In this document: positions 24,875 to 34,411 of the stretch, piece after piece
How the letters are laid out: the number at the start of each line of letters is the position of its first letter
Numbering within the stretch: position 1 is the first letter of the stretch
Source of the DNA: an uncultured Mediterraneibacter sp.
Lineage (GTDB): Bacteria > Bacillota > Clostridia > Lachnospirales > Lachnospiraceae
Length of the DNA stretch: 64,000 bases
Direction: 5' to 3'
Assembly (NCBI GenBank): GCA_934309345.1
Contig: CAKRDD010000007.1
Location: 1-64,000 of the forward strand
Translations under genes and position numbers: made by a program
The notes under the pieces: generated by a model
Database searches by the model: none
Told to the model about the DNA's origin: nothing
Seen by the model: the letters and a program-made list of their open reading frames with translations, nothing else

Positions 24875-26110
24875 TCAATCACATCCTGCGTTAATTCCGG
24901 CAAGATATCCTGTTGACCATGCGATCTGAAGATTATATCCTCCGGTCACTGCATCAAGATCAAGCACCTCTCCGGCGAAATATAATCCTTTCATTTTTTT
25001 TGATTCCATTGTTCCCGGATCGATCTCCTTTACAGATACTCCGCCTTTTGTGATGATTGCCTCGTTATAGCTTCGAAGCCCGGTTAAGGTCATTGTAAAA
25101 TCTTTGATCAAATGTACAAGTCTCTGTCTCTCTTCTTTTGTGATCTCATTCACCTTTTTCTCAGGCTCGATCTCTGAGAGTTCTATCATAACGGGCTTTA
25201 ATTTTGCCGGAAAGAGTGAATCGATTGAATTTTTATACTGTTTATTATGGTTTGCATCAAACTCTCTGAGGATTCTTTTATCAAGTTGTTCCTCACTCAA
25301 TGCCGGTTTTAAGTCTATATGAAGTGTAAGTTCTTTTTTTCTTAAAGTTTTTCCCACCACACTGCTCGCGCTCAGAATAACCGGTCCTGTTACACCATAA
25401 TGTGTAAAAAGCATTTCTCCGAATTCTTCGTAGAGTTTTTTCTTCCCATCTGTGATACGGATTTCTATATTTCGAAGAGATAATCCCTGCAATTCTTTCG
25501 CATACCATTGTCTGACTTCCATCGGTACAAGTGATGGAAGGAGTTCTGTCACTCTATGCCCTGTTTCTTTCGCAAAACGATATCCATCGCCTGTAGAACC
25601 CGTAGAAGGATAGGAAATACCACCTGTCGCAACAATCACAGCATCTGCCTTCATTTTCTTTCCATTAGTTAATAAAACCCCGCACACTTTATCCTGTTCA
25701 CAAAGCAGTTCTCTCACCTCTGTGTGAAGAGAAACAGCTACTCCTAATGATTTTAACTCTCTTGAAAATGCTGCGATCACATCAGAAGAATGATCTGAAA
25801 CAGGGAAAACTCGTTCTCCACGTTCAATTTTCGTCTTCACACCAAGTTCTTCAAAGAAATCGATCACCTGCTGATTTGTAAAACTGTAAAATCCACTGTA
25901 TAAAAATTTCGGATTACTTGTCACCGCCGTAAATAAATCTTCTATATCAGCGGCATTCGTTATATTGCAACGTCCTTTTCCTGTAATGAACAGCTTTTTC
26001 CCAAGCTTTTCATTCTTCTCAAGCAACTGAACATTCTGACCATTTCTTGCAGCGAAAACTGCCGCCATCATCCCGGCAGCCCCGCCGCCCACTACGATCA
26101 CATTACTCAT
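24875..26110 (-). CDS. NAD(P)/FAD-dependent oxidoreductase, HI0933/YhiN family
   Basis: A 411-residue flavoprotein. The FAD-binding dinucleotide fold is at the N-terminus (VIVVGGGAAGMMAAVFAARNG), followed by GKKLFITGKGRCNITN near 38, VIVATGGISYPSTGSTGDGY near 158, and the C-terminal GLYFAGEVLDLDAVTGGYNLQ with its GGYN flavin contact. Members are widespread, but the physiological substrate is unknown. It starts three bases after the RpiR-type regulator gene, so the two are co-transcribed, and lies upstream of cmk. Confidence 0.9.
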   Translation of the reverse strand: MSNVIVVGGGAAGMMAAVFAARNGQNVQLLEKNEKLGKKLFITGKGRCNITNAADIEDLFTAVTSNPKFLYSGFYSFTNQQVIDFFEELGVKTKIERGERVFPVSDHSSDVIAAFSRELKSLGVAVSLHTEVRELLCEQDKVCGVLLTNGKKMKADAVIVATGGISYPSTGSTGDGYRFAKETGHRVTELLPSLVPMEVRQWYAKELQGLSLRNIEIRITDGKKKLYEEFGEMLFTHYGVTGPVILSASSVVGKTLRKKELTLHIDLKPALSEEQLDKRILREFDANHNKQYKNSIDSLFPAKLKPVMIELSEIEPEKKVNEITKEERQRLVHLIKDFTMTLTGLRSYNEAIITKGGVSVKEIDPGTMESKKMKGLYFAGEVLDLDAVTGGYNLQIAWSTGYLAGINAGCD

Positions 26111-26113
26111 GCT

Positions 26114-27067
26114 CTATTCTTCTCCTTTATTCTGTCTGTAAGACTCGTTCGTTCCTGCGCTGCCACCTTCCTGGCTGCTTTCTTCTCCGCTGTAAACCTG
26201 ATATTCACCCCAGATTTTCTCCAAAGTCTCTAATGTCGAGACAACTTCTTTCTGTTTTTTCATACAGATTGCAACAATCAGAGCATTGATCACACTCAAT
26301 GGTGCAACAAGTGAATCGACAATAGAAGCCATATCACTTCTTGCGATCAGATTGCAGGAAGAATACTGATTCATAGGTGAATGGATACTGTCAGTAAGTG
26401 TGATTACTTTTGCCTTTCTATTGCTCGCAAATTCCAATGCTTTCAATGTTCTCATCGAATATCTTGGGAAACTGATTCCTATAATCACATCTCCTTCCCC
26501 GATTCGAATGATCTGTTCAAAAATCTCGCTGGAACTGTTTGTATTTACTGTAATTACATTGTCGCATACAAGATTCAGATAAAACCCCATAAAAGAAGCA
26601 AGTGGTGCGCAACTTCTGATTCCCACAACATAGATTCTCTTTGCTTCTAAAAGGGTATCAATCGCCCAGTTAAATGCCTTATGATCGATTGCAGACAAGG
26701 TCATCTTGATTTTCTCAATGTCTGACTGAAGAACTGTTTCAAGGATCTCACTCTGTGTAATTCGTCCATAGGTCACTTCCATACGCTGGATTGAATTCAA
26801 CTTATTACGGACAAGTTCCTCCAATGCTTTCTGAAATTCCGGATATCCCCTATATCCAAGTTGGGTTGCAAATCGTACAACCGTAGATTCACTGACACCC
26901 ACAATCTCTCCAAGACGCGCCGCTGTCAGAAATACAGCCTTATCATAATTTTCTTTCACATATTCTGCAAGGCGCTTCTGCCCCTTGCTCATCTTCTCAT
27001 ATTTTGCTTCGATCCTTCCGATCAGTTCATTCATGTTCGCTTCAATATTGCGTTCTGATGTTTCCAT
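26114..27067 (-). CDS. MurR/RpiR family transcriptional regulator
   Basis: A 317-residue regulator. The N-terminal HTH domain (about 15-90) has the family pattern KGQKRLAEYVKENYDKAVFLTAARLGEIVGVSESTVVRFATQLGY; in full it aligns as a helix-turn-helix. The SIS domain (about 130-265) binds sugar phosphates in relatives (YVVGIRSCAPLASFMGFYLN, and VIIGISFPRYSMRTLKALEFA). The ligand and targets here are unknown; no sugar gene is adjacent. An internal ATG at 27034 is possible, but the first ATG is kept. Confidence 0.88.
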   Translation of the reverse strand: METSERNIEANMNELIGRIEAKYEKMSKGQKRLAEYVKENYDKAVFLTAARLGEIVGVSESTVVRFATQLGYRGYPEFQKALEELVRNKLNSIQRMEVTYGRITQSEILETVLQSDIEKIKMTLSAIDHKAFNWAIDTLLEAKRIYVVGIRSCAPLASFMGFYLNLVCDNVITVNTNSSSEIFEQIIRIGEGDVIIGISFPRYSMRTLKALEFASNRKAKVITLTDSIHSPMNQYSSCNLIARSDMASIVDSLVAPLSVINALIVAICMKKQKEVVSTLETLEKIWGEYQVYSGEESSQEGGSAGTNESYRQNKGEE

Positions 27068-27161
27068 TCTTTTACACTATTCCTAATCCCTAAATATTTC
27101 ATTATCCGTCCAGCAGCTTCAACAGATACATAAGAGTTCTGTCATACCTCTGCTTTGCTGA

Positions 27162-28952
27162 TTACTTCACAGCCCGTGTGTACTCTTTCAGCCAGATTCG
27201 TTCTTCCTCTGAAAGGTAAGGGGACACTTTTTCATAAACCTGCTTATGATAATGATTCAGCATTTCTTTCTCTTCTGTACTCATTTTCTCCGGCAAGATT
27301 GCATCCAGATCAATTGGTACATAAGTAAGAATTTCAAAATTCATAAACTGTCCATACTCATTCTTAACTGTTTTTCTGACAAGCAGCTCATTTTCCAGAC
27401 GAATTCCATGGGAACCCTCAATATAGATCCCCGGTTCATCTGTAATCACCATATTTTCTTCCAATGTCGGAGCCGGTCTCTCTCCCTCTTTCCAACGGAA
27501 ATTGATCGGTCCTTCATGGATATTCAATAAATAACCAACACCATGCCCCGTCCCATGATTAAAGTTTAATCCTTCTTTCCAAAAGACCTCTCTTGCAATA
27601 CAATCCAGATTCGCACCACTGCATCCATAGAGAAATACAGTGTTTGCCAGGCGCAGCATTGCTCTTGCAACCAGTGTGAAATGTTCTTTTTCAATATTCC
27701 CCACTTCTCCAAGTGCAACCGTACGCGTAATGTCGGTAGACCCTTCCAGGTAATGACCTCCTGTATCTGTCATGAAAAGCTTTCCTTCTTTTAAAGGGGC
27801 ATTGCTTTTCTCATCCGCACTATAATGAACAATTGCCCCATGTTCTCCATATGCACTGATCGGGCCAAAACTTGGTCCGAGGAAATGTTCCTGCTCTGCA
27901 CGTAATTCTTCCAGTTTGGCAGAAGCAGACAGCTCTGTGATCTCCATTCTGCCAATATTCTTCTTTAACCAGTACATAAACTTTGTATGTGCAACAGCAT
28001 CCTTCAAATGCGCTTTTCTCAAATTCTCTGCCTGTGTTTCATTTTTAACTGACTTCATCAGGATTTCCGGGTTCTGCTTATCAACAATCACCGCCTCTTT
28101 GGAAATGGCCTGATAAAGACTGTAATTCATGATTGCAGAATCCAGAAGAACCTTATCTTCCGATGTCATTTCTGAAACCACACGGTAAATCTCCTCGTAT
28201 GGATAAATCTTCACTTGATTTTCTGCTAATAAATTTACAATATCGTCAGAGAATTTTCTAATGTCAGCAAACAGCTCAACTGAATTATTATAAACGATTG
28301 CATAAGAAAGAACAAGTGGACAATACGCAATATCATTTCCTCTTATATTCAAAAGCCATGCAATATCATCAAGACTCGATAAAATATGTGCATTGCATCC
28401 ATTTTCTTTCATTTTTTCTCTGATTCGTTCTAATTTGGATCCAATTTTTTCACCTGTATATTCATCTTTCAGAGAAAATACAGGTTCCATAGACATTTCA
28501 GGCCTATCCTTCCAGACATTCTGTGCAAAATCTAAACAGTATTTCAATGATGCGCCATTCTCATCTGCGATATGACAATATCGATTTCCCTGTGCGTAAG
28601 TCACTGTACGTCCATCAAATCCCAGAACATCCTCTTCTTTCAGCTCACTTTTTAAGAATTCTTCTATCGTTGGAACATCAGGTTCTCCTGATTTATAGAG
28701 CATGATCCCACTCCCCTTTAACTGAGCTTCTGCCTGAATAAAATATCTTCCATCTGTCCAGAGTCCCGCTTTATCCTTTGTAAAAATTGCGGTACCTGCT
28801 GATCCTGTAAAGCCCGTTATATATTCGCGGAATTTAAAATAATCACCGACGTATTCACTGTGATGATAATCATCTGTAGGAATGATATAGCAGTCTATTT
28901 TCTGCTGTTCCATTACATTTCGTAATCGCTCTATTCTGTCTAAAACACTCAT
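27162..28952 (-). CDS. Xaa-Pro aminopeptidase (M24B family)
   Basis: A 596-residue aminopeptidase P of the long, three-domain type. Two creatinase-like N-terminal domains cover about residues 1-310; the C-terminal pita-bread domain carries the dinuclear metal site: MTDTGGHYLEGSTDITR (two aspartates, near 405), NHGTGHGVGYLLNIHEGP (histidine, near 475) and the two glutamates in ITDEPGIYIEGSHGIRLENE (near 523). It removes N-terminal residues before proline, probably in the cytoplasm as no signal is present. The ATG at 28952 follows GGAGG at five bases; two upstream in-frame ATGs have no ribosome site. Confidence 0.93.
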   Translation of the reverse strand: MSVLDRIERLRNVMEQQKIDCYIIPTDDYHHSEYVGDYFKFREYITGFTGSAGTAIFTKDKAGLWTDGRYFIQAEAQLKGSGIMLYKSGEPDVPTIEEFLKSELKEEDVLGFDGRTVTYAQGNRYCHIADENGASLKYCLDFAQNVWKDRPEMSMEPVFSLKDEYTGEKIGSKLERIREKMKENGCNAHILSSLDDIAWLLNIRGNDIAYCPLVLSYAIVYNNSVELFADIRKFSDDIVNLLAENQVKIYPYEEIYRVVSEMTSEDKVLLDSAIMNYSLYQAISKEAVIVDKQNPEILMKSVKNETQAENLRKAHLKDAVAHTKFMYWLKKNIGRMEITELSASAKLEELRAEQEHFLGPSFGPISAYGEHGAIVHYSADEKSNAPLKEGKLFMTDTGGHYLEGSTDITRTVALGEVGNIEKEHFTLVARAMLRLANTVFLYGCSGANLDCIAREVFWKEGLNFNHGTGHGVGYLLNIHEGPINFRWKEGERPAPTLEENMVITDEPGIYIEGSHGIRLENELLVRKTVKNEYGQFMNFEILTYVPIDLDAILPEKMSTEEKEMLNHYHKQVYEKVSPYLSEEERIWLKEYTRAVK

Positions 28953-29024
28953 ATCTGCCTCCATATGTTCCAACAATCAAACTCCCTATTACAAAAATCT
29001 GATTATTTAAAATTGTACATGTCT

Positions 29025-29053
29025 ATGATACCACCAAATAAATTTCCTTACAA
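29025..29053 (-). promoter_or_regulatory. Candidate sigma-A promoter of the aminopeptidase gene
   Basis: On the minus strand TTGTAA, 17 bases, TATCAT, about 75 bases upstream of the start codon. Confidence 0.5.
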
Positions 29054-29056
29054 ATG

Positions 29057-29105
29057 AAAAAGACCAGAAAACACAAATCTTTCAATCTGTTATCTTCTGG
29101 TCTTT
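29057..29105 (-). terminator. Terminator of the decarboxylase operon
   Basis: AAAAGACCAGAA pairs with TTCTGGTCTTT. On the minus strand it follows the oadA stop by about 35 bases and has a T tract. The loop is long (about 25 bases). Confidence 0.8.
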
Positions 29106-29140
29106 CTATTCAATTCACAATCTGACTAAATCCGTCAGGA

Positions 29141-30553
29141 TTATACCGGATAAGATCCGTTCTCTGTATCTGCTACTGTAGCATCAACTTTTGTCTGCTG
29201 AGCCTGTCTGTATTTGAAGAAGTCAACAGCAACCTGTGGGAACAGTGCATATGTGAGTACATCCTCATCCTGCTGAATCCACTGTGCACACTCTTTACGA
29301 AGTGTATCAAGCTCATCCGGGATAAGATCTGCCGGACGGCATGTGATCGGTTCTACATCTCCAAGAGCCTTCTTCTGAAGTTCTGGATCAACCGGTTTTG
29401 TTGTCTTACCGTATTTACCTGCAAGTACATCCTTTGTCTCTTTTGTGATCATCTTATAACGCTCACCCATCAGTACGTTAAATACAGCCTGTGTTCCAAC
29501 GATCTGTGAAGATGGTGTAACAAGCGGTGGCTCACCAAGATCTTTACGTACACGCGGTACTTCTTCAAGTACTTCGTAGAACTTATCTTCTGCTCCCTGC
29601 TCTTTCAGCTGGGATGTCAGGTTAGAAAGCATTCCTCCCGGTACCTGATACAGAAGAGTCTTGATATTAACGCCAAGGTTCTTCGGATTGAGCAGTCCGC
29701 TCTCAAGAGCATCATCACGGATCGGACGGAAGTAATCAGCGATCTCTGCAAGGAGGCTCTGATCAAGTCCTGTATCGTATGGTGTTCCTTTGAATGTCTC
29801 AACCATAACTTCTGTTGCCGGCTGAGATGTTCCAAGTGCGAATGGAGACATTGCTGTATCGATGATATCAGCTCCTGCCTCAACAGCTTTCATGTATGTC
29901 ATGGAAGCAACACCTGATGTGTAGTGTGTATGCATCTCGATCGGGATATTTACTGCATCTTTCAATGCGCTGACAAGCTCTGTTGTCTTATATGGAACAA
30001 GAAGTCCTGCCATATCCTTAACACAGATTGAGCTTGCACCCATATCTTCGATTCTCTTTGCAAGGTCTACCCAGTATTCCATTGTGTAAGCATCACCGAG
30101 TGTATAAGACATTGCAACCTGTGCATGAGCCTTCTCTTTGTTTGCAGCCTTTACAGCTGTCTGAAGGTTTCTCATGTCGTTGAGACAGTCGAAAATACGA
30201 ATGATATCGATTCCGTTTGCTACAGATTTCTGTACGAAATACTCTACAACATCATCAGCATATGGACGGTATCCAAGGATATTCTGTCCACGGAACAGCA
30301 TCTGAAGTTTTGTATTCTTGAATCCATCACGGAACTTTCTAAGTCTCTCCCATGGATCTTCTTTCAGGAAACGGAGGGAAGCATCAAATGTTGCTCCACC
30401 CCAGCACTCTACAGCATGATATCCAACCTTGTCCATCTTCTCAACGATTGGCATCATCTGGTCTGTTGTCATTCTGGTAGCAATCAGAGACTGATGTGCA
30501 TCACGCAGAATAGTTTCTACTATTTTAACTGGTTTTTTTTCAATTTCTGCCAT
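29141..30553 (-). CDS. oadA: Oxaloacetate/pyruvate carboxyltransferase subunit (OadA / transcarboxylase 5S type)
   Basis: A 470-residue biotin-dependent carboxyltransferase with a DRE-TIM-like barrel. Landmarks: ETILRDAHQSLIATRMTT at the start (metal-binding aspartate), VECWGGATFDASLRFLKEDPWERLR (near 48-72), IRIFDCLND (near 118), the carbamylated-lysine segment VKDMAGL (near 178) and MHTHYTSGVA (metal histidines, near 207). It ends without a biotinyl domain; a separate carrier is encoded upstream. It is the last gene of the cluster. By family it moves a carboxyl group between oxaloacetate (or pyruvate) and biotin. Confidence 0.92.
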   Translation of the reverse strand: MAEIEKKPVKIVETILRDAHQSLIATRMTTDQMMPIVEKMDKVGYHAVECWGGATFDASLRFLKEDPWERLRKFRDGFKNTKLQMLFRGQNILGYRPYADDVVEYFVQKSVANGIDIIRIFDCLNDMRNLQTAVKAANKEKAHAQVAMSYTLGDAYTMEYWVDLAKRIEDMGASSICVKDMAGLLVPYKTTELVSALKDAVNIPIEMHTHYTSGVASMTYMKAVEAGADIIDTAMSPFALGTSQPATEVMVETFKGTPYDTGLDQSLLAEIADYFRPIRDDALESGLLNPKNLGVNIKTLLYQVPGGMLSNLTSQLKEQGAEDKFYEVLEEVPRVRKDLGEPPLVTPSSQIVGTQAVFNVLMGERYKMITKETKDVLAGKYGKTTKPVDPELQKKALGDVEPITCRPADLIPDELDTLRKECAQWIQQDEDVLTYALFPQVAVDFFKYRQAQQTKVDATVADTENGSYPV

Positions 30554-30570
30554 TTATTTATCCTCCTAAT

Positions 30571-31722
30571 TTACTTAACGCCGAAAATAGCCATGAATGT
30601 TCCGGCTGCTACTGCAGTACCGATAACTCCGGCAACGTTCGGTCCCATTGCATGCATAAGAAGGAAGTTTGTAGGATCTGCCTCAGCACCAACCTTCTGA
30701 GATACACGGGCTGCCATAGGAACTGCAGATACACCTGCAGATCCGATCAGCGGGTTAACCTTACCATGTGTAAGGGCGCACATTAACTTACCGAAGAGAA
30801 CTCCGGCAGCTGTACCGAATGCAAATGCTACAAGACCAAGGATAACGATCTTGATTGTATTCCAGTTCAGGAATGCTTCAGCACTTGTTGTAGCTCCTAC
30901 AGATGTACCAAGAAGAATAACTACGATGTACATCAGGGCATTGGAAGCTGTCTCTGTCAGCTGTCTTACAACTCCACACTCTTTGAAAAGGTTACCAAGC
31001 ATCAGCATACCAACAAGTGGAGCTGTTGTAGGAAGAATCACACATACAACGATCGTAACGATGACCGGGAAGAGGATTCTCTCCAGCTTGGAAACCGGAC
31101 GAAGCTGATCCATCTTGATCTTTCTTTCCTTCTCTGTTGTGAGAAGTTTCATGATCGGTGGCTGGATGATCGGCACAAGTGACATATAGGAGTAAGCTGC
31201 TACGGCGATCGGTCCCATGATAGCTGTCTGCTGCAGTTTACCTGCAAGGAAGATAGATGTCGGGCCGTCAGCTCCACCGATGATGGAGATAGCAGCTGCT
31301 GCTTTGTCTGAAAATCCAAGAGCCATAGCTCCAAGATAAGCTGCGAAAATACCGAACTGAGCTGCTGCACCAAGCAGGAAACTCTTCGGGTTTGCGATCA
31401 GCGGACCAAAGTCTGTCATCGCTCCAACTCCAAGGAAGATCAGAGAAGGGAGGATGGACCACTCGTCAAGCTGATAAAAGTAATACAGAAGTCCACCAGT
31501 TCCGTTCGCTGCATCCTCAGCATGAAGCATAATATCCGGATAGATATTTACAAGCAACATACCAAAGGCAATCGGAACAAGAAGCAGTGGCTCAAATTCG
31601 TGACGAATTGCCAGATAGAGAAACACGCAGGCAACAACGATCATGATCAGGTTACCAAATGTAAGATTCATGAACGCTGTCTGTTCTACGAGGTTTCCCA
31701 ATGTATTTGAAATATATTCCAT
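30571..31722 (-). CDS. oadB: Sodium-pumping decarboxylase beta subunit (OadB/MmdB/GcdB family)
   Basis: A 383-residue integral membrane protein with about ten helices. It decarboxylates carboxybiotin and couples this to sodium export. The family hallmark GGADGPTSIFLAGKLQ (near 150) holds the aspartate that is essential in Klebsiella OadB, and a second conserved block is PLIGSAGVSAVPMAARVSQ near 328, followed by MHAMGPNVAGVIGTAVAAG. The same subunit serves oxaloacetate, methylmalonyl-CoA and glutaconyl-CoA pumps, so sequence does not fix the substrate. It lies between the biotin carrier and oadA. Confidence 0.94.
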   Translation of the reverse strand: MEYISNTLGNLVEQTAFMNLTFGNLIMIVVACVFLYLAIRHEFEPLLLVPIAFGMLLVNIYPDIMLHAEDAANGTGGLLYYFYQLDEWSILPSLIFLGVGAMTDFGPLIANPKSFLLGAAAQFGIFAAYLGAMALGFSDKAAAAISIIGGADGPTSIFLAGKLQQTAIMGPIAVAAYSYMSLVPIIQPPIMKLLTTEKERKIKMDQLRPVSKLERILFPVIVTIVVCVILPTTAPLVGMLMLGNLFKECGVVRQLTETASNALMYIVVILLGTSVGATTSAEAFLNWNTIKIVILGLVAFAFGTAAGVLFGKLMCALTHGKVNPLIGSAGVSAVPMAARVSQKVGAEADPTNFLLMHAMGPNVAGVIGTAVAAGTFMAIFGVK

Positions 31723-31747
31723 TTGTAAAAACCTCCTGGTTCAGTTA

Positions 31748-32116
31748 CTAGTTTAATGTAGCAAGTACAGCTCCTGATTCAACAGCGTCACCTACTGCCA
31801 CATCAATGCTGGCAATAGTTCCTGCCTCCGGGGCAACAACTGGGATCTCCATCTTCATTGCTTCGATAACGATAACTGTATCACCCTTCTCTACTTTCTG
31901 TCCAACAGATGTAGGAACCTGGAATACTTTACCTGCTGCTCCAGCTTTTACCTGGATGCTTCCAGCGCCTGCTGCTGCCTTCGGTGCTGCTGCCGGAGCT
32001 GCCGGAGCTGCTGCTCTAGGTGCTGCAACCGGTGCTGCTGCCGGTGCGCCTGCACCATTCTCTTCTACTGTTACATCATATACATTTCCGTTTACTGTGA
32101 TTGTATAGTTTTTCAT
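31748..32116 (-). CDS. Biotin carboxyl carrier protein of the decarboxylase
   Basis: A 122-residue biotin carrier. A short N-terminal segment (KNYTITVNGNVYDVTVEE) is followed by an alanine/proline-rich flexible linker (about 23-50) and a C-terminal biotinyl domain. The biotinylation site is EAMKM (near residue 89), flanked by the usual GDTVIVI and the pair of beta-hairpins. It resembles GcdC/MmdC and the transcarboxylase 1.3S subunit. The linker would let the biotin swing between the carboxyltransferases and the membrane pump. Confidence 0.95.
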   Translation of the reverse strand: MKNYTITVNGNVYDVTVEENGAGAPAAAPVAAPRAAAPAAPAAAPKAAAGAGSIQVKAGAAGKVFQVPTSVGQKVEKGDTVIVIEAMKMEIPVVAPEAGTIASIDVAVGDAVESGAVLATLN

Positions 32117-32132
32117 CTAATTATCCTCCTGA

Positions 32133-32897
32133 TTAATTCCATCTGTTTGATTTTCTTCTCTTAATAGAACGAACAACAAATCCATCTGTAGAAGTTCCCT
32201 CTGCTGCTGCAATTGCTGCTGCGATTACTGCTACAAGTTCTGCATCATCTTCTGCTGCAGCTGCCGGTGCAGGAGCTGCCTGTACAGGTGCTTCCTTCTT
32301 CTCTTCCACTTTCTTATCCTTATTAGCCATCTTCTGCTGAAGTTTCGGAATAAATCCAAGCAGATAAATAATGAATGAAATGAAAATCAATACAACAAAT
32401 ACAGTTCCCATACCAAGTACTGTATTCAGACCGGCTTTCTTAAGGATCTCTCCTGTTGAATAGTGAGCAGAAACATCCATACTCTCCATATCGCCTTTTT
32501 CATTAAAGCTGAAGATGATGTCTGCATCTCTGTTTTCATATTTTGCTTCAGATGTGAGTGAAACTCCATCGTTCTTTACTTCCATTGTCCAGTCGCCATG
32601 CTCAACATAAGCACCACACTCTTCTTCTGCTGCTTCCCAGGAGCTGATCATTGTAAGGAAATCAGTTCCGTCTACCGGAAGTCCTGCATTCATAAGCTGT
32701 GTGTCAAGCTGAAGATCACGCATATCAGAAAAGCTGTCAAGCTGCTCAGTTGTCATTGCTTCGAAATTCTGAACAACAAACTCAGCATACTGTTCTAATG
32801 TTGCCTGATCATATTCTGTTGTCTCAGACTTCCCACATCCTGTGAAGCTAAGAACGAGAATGAGGATAAGTCCTAATAAACTGATTTTTTTCTTCAC
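32133..32897 (-). CDS. oadG: OadG-type gamma/delta subunit with an extracytoplasmic lipoprotein domain
   Basis: A 254-residue protein longer than classical OadG (about 80). It starts with a lipoprotein signal (LVLSFTGCGKSE, lipobox cysteine near 21), then an extracytoplasmic domain (about 22-160), a membrane helix (about 160-185), a charged and alanine/proline-rich linker, and a C-terminal OadG/MmdD signature (AVIAAAIAAAEG then GFVVRSIKRR). The C-terminal part would assemble the pump; the outer domain is a Clostridia-type addition with unknown role. The GTG start follows GAGGTGAGG. Confidence 0.85.
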   Translation of the reverse strand: MKKKISLLGLILILVLSFTGCGKSETTEYDQATLEQYAEFVVQNFEAMTTEQLDSFSDMRDLQLDTQLMNAGLPVDGTDFLTMISSWEAAEEECGAYVEHGDWTMEVKNDGVSLTSEAKYENRDADIIFSFNEKGDMESMDVSAHYSTGEILKKAGLNTVLGMGTVFVVLIFISFIIYLLGFIPKLQQKMANKDKKVEEKKEAPVQAAPAPAAAAEDDAELVAVIAAAIAAAEGTSTDGFVVRSIKRRKSNRWN

Positions 32898-32911
32898 TTC
32901 GCCTCACCTCA

Positions 32912-34351
32912 CTAAACCGTTCCGTGTTTCTTAGCCGGACGGTCCTCTCTCTTTGTGAACAACATCTCAAATGCTCCGATCACATATTTTCTTGTATCTG
33001 CCGGCTCGATGATCGCATCAACATATCCTCTTGCTGCTGCTGAATTCGGGCTTGACTGAAGTTCTTTGTATTCAGCTGCTTTCTCATTAAGAGTCTCAGC
33101 ATCTGCGTCTGCGTACATGATCTGTGCTGCAAGCTTCGCATCCATCATTCCGATCTCTGCTGTTGGCCATGCATAAACAAGATCTGCACCAATTGACTTA
33201 CTGTTCATAGAAACGTAAGCACTTCCGAATGCCTTACCAACGATTACGTTTACTTTCGGAACTGTTGCATTAGCAAATGCATATGTCAGTTTTGCAACTG
33301 CGCTTGCCATGTTCTTCTCTGACTCTACTGTAGCAGCAAATCCTGTTACATTTGTCAGTGTAAGAACTGGGATTGAGAATGCATCACAGAAGTTTACAAA
33401 ATCTGTTGCTTTCTTGCATCCGTCTACTGTAAGAACGCTGTCGAACTCAGCCTCTACTTCAGCTTCTGCATTGTATACTTTAGAGCGGTTTGCAACAACA
33501 CCAACTGTCATTCCGTTCAGGCGGATAAATCCTGTAACCATCTCTTTTGCGTAGTCTTTCTTTGTCTCAACAAGAATCTGATTGTCAGCAATCTGTGCCA
33601 GTGCGATTGCTGTATCTTCAGATGCGTTAGCGATATCTGCGCAGATACGGTTCAGGTCATCTGTGCATTCCTCATAAGACATATCATCTTCGTTGTTTGC
33701 CGGAAGCATACATACAAGATCACGGATCTGTCCGAGAATCTCTGCCTCTGCACCGATTCCGTCTACAAGACCTGCTGTCTTGCTCTGGTACTCAGCGCTT
33801 GCTGTGTTGCACTTGGAAATCTCATTTCCTTCGAGTGCGTTTGGAGAATTAACGAAAAGTTTTCCGTCTTTTGCTTCCATAAATGTGAAATCTGTAAGGC
33901 CCGGAACAACTGCCAGACCACCACCGCACATTCCAAAGATTGCTGTAACCTGCGGGATCACACCTGATGCAAGTGCCTGTTTGTGGTAAAGACTTCCAAA
34001 TGCCTCAAGTGCATCTGTAGCTTCCTGAAGTCTGAGACCTGCACAGTCGATCAGTCCGATCACCGGTGCTCCCATCTTCATAGCCATATCATAGATTCTT
34101 GCGATCTTTTTCGCATGCATCTCTCCGAGTGCTCCACCCAGAACATCAGCATCCTGGCTGTATACATAAACCAGGTTACCGTCAATCACTCCATATCCAG
34201 TGATAACACCGTCAGAAGGAGCTGCCTTCTCCTGCAAGTTGAAATTTGTGCTTCTAGCTGTAACAGCTCCGCCAATTTCAACAAAGCTTCCCTCATCAAG
34301 CAGTGTGGCAATTCGTCTGCTCGCTGAGTTTTCTGTTGCATTGTAGCTCAT
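32912..34351 (-). CDS. mmdA: Acyl-CoA carboxyltransferase subunit (MmdA / transcarboxylase 12S type)
   Basis: A 479-residue carboxyltransferase with two crotonase-fold halves. The first half contains ASRRIATLLDEGSFVEIGG and an oxyanion-hole block TAIFGMCGGGLAVVPGLTDF (near 143); the second holds the biotin-side block VNVIVGKAFGSAYVSMNSK (near 371) and WPTAEIGMMDAKLAA. By family it takes a carboxyl group from methylmalonyl-CoA, glutaconyl-CoA or a related acyl-CoA onto biotin. It is the first gene of the five-gene cluster, downstream of a strong promoter. The presence of a second carboxyltransferase (oadA) in the same unit is unusual. Confidence 0.9.
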   Translation of the reverse strand: MSYNATENSASRRIATLLDEGSFVEIGGAVTARSTNFNLQEKAAPSDGVITGYGVIDGNLVYVYSQDADVLGGALGEMHAKKIARIYDMAMKMGAPVIGLIDCAGLRLQEATDALEAFGSLYHKQALASGVIPQVTAIFGMCGGGLAVVPGLTDFTFMEAKDGKLFVNSPNALEGNEISKCNTASAEYQSKTAGLVDGIGAEAEILGQIRDLVCMLPANNEDDMSYEECTDDLNRICADIANASEDTAIALAQIADNQILVETKKDYAKEMVTGFIRLNGMTVGVVANRSKVYNAEAEVEAEFDSVLTVDGCKKATDFVNFCDAFSIPVLTLTNVTGFAATVESEKNMASAVAKLTYAFANATVPKVNVIVGKAFGSAYVSMNSKSIGADLVYAWPTAEIGMMDAKLAAQIMYADADAETLNEKAAEYKELQSSPNSAAARGYVDAIIEPADTRKYVIGAFEMLFTKREDRPAKKHGTV

Positions 34352-34411
34352 ATTTTAGCCCTCCATACTTATAAAATAATTTTAAAATAAACCAAAATTT
34401 CTGCCTATTGT

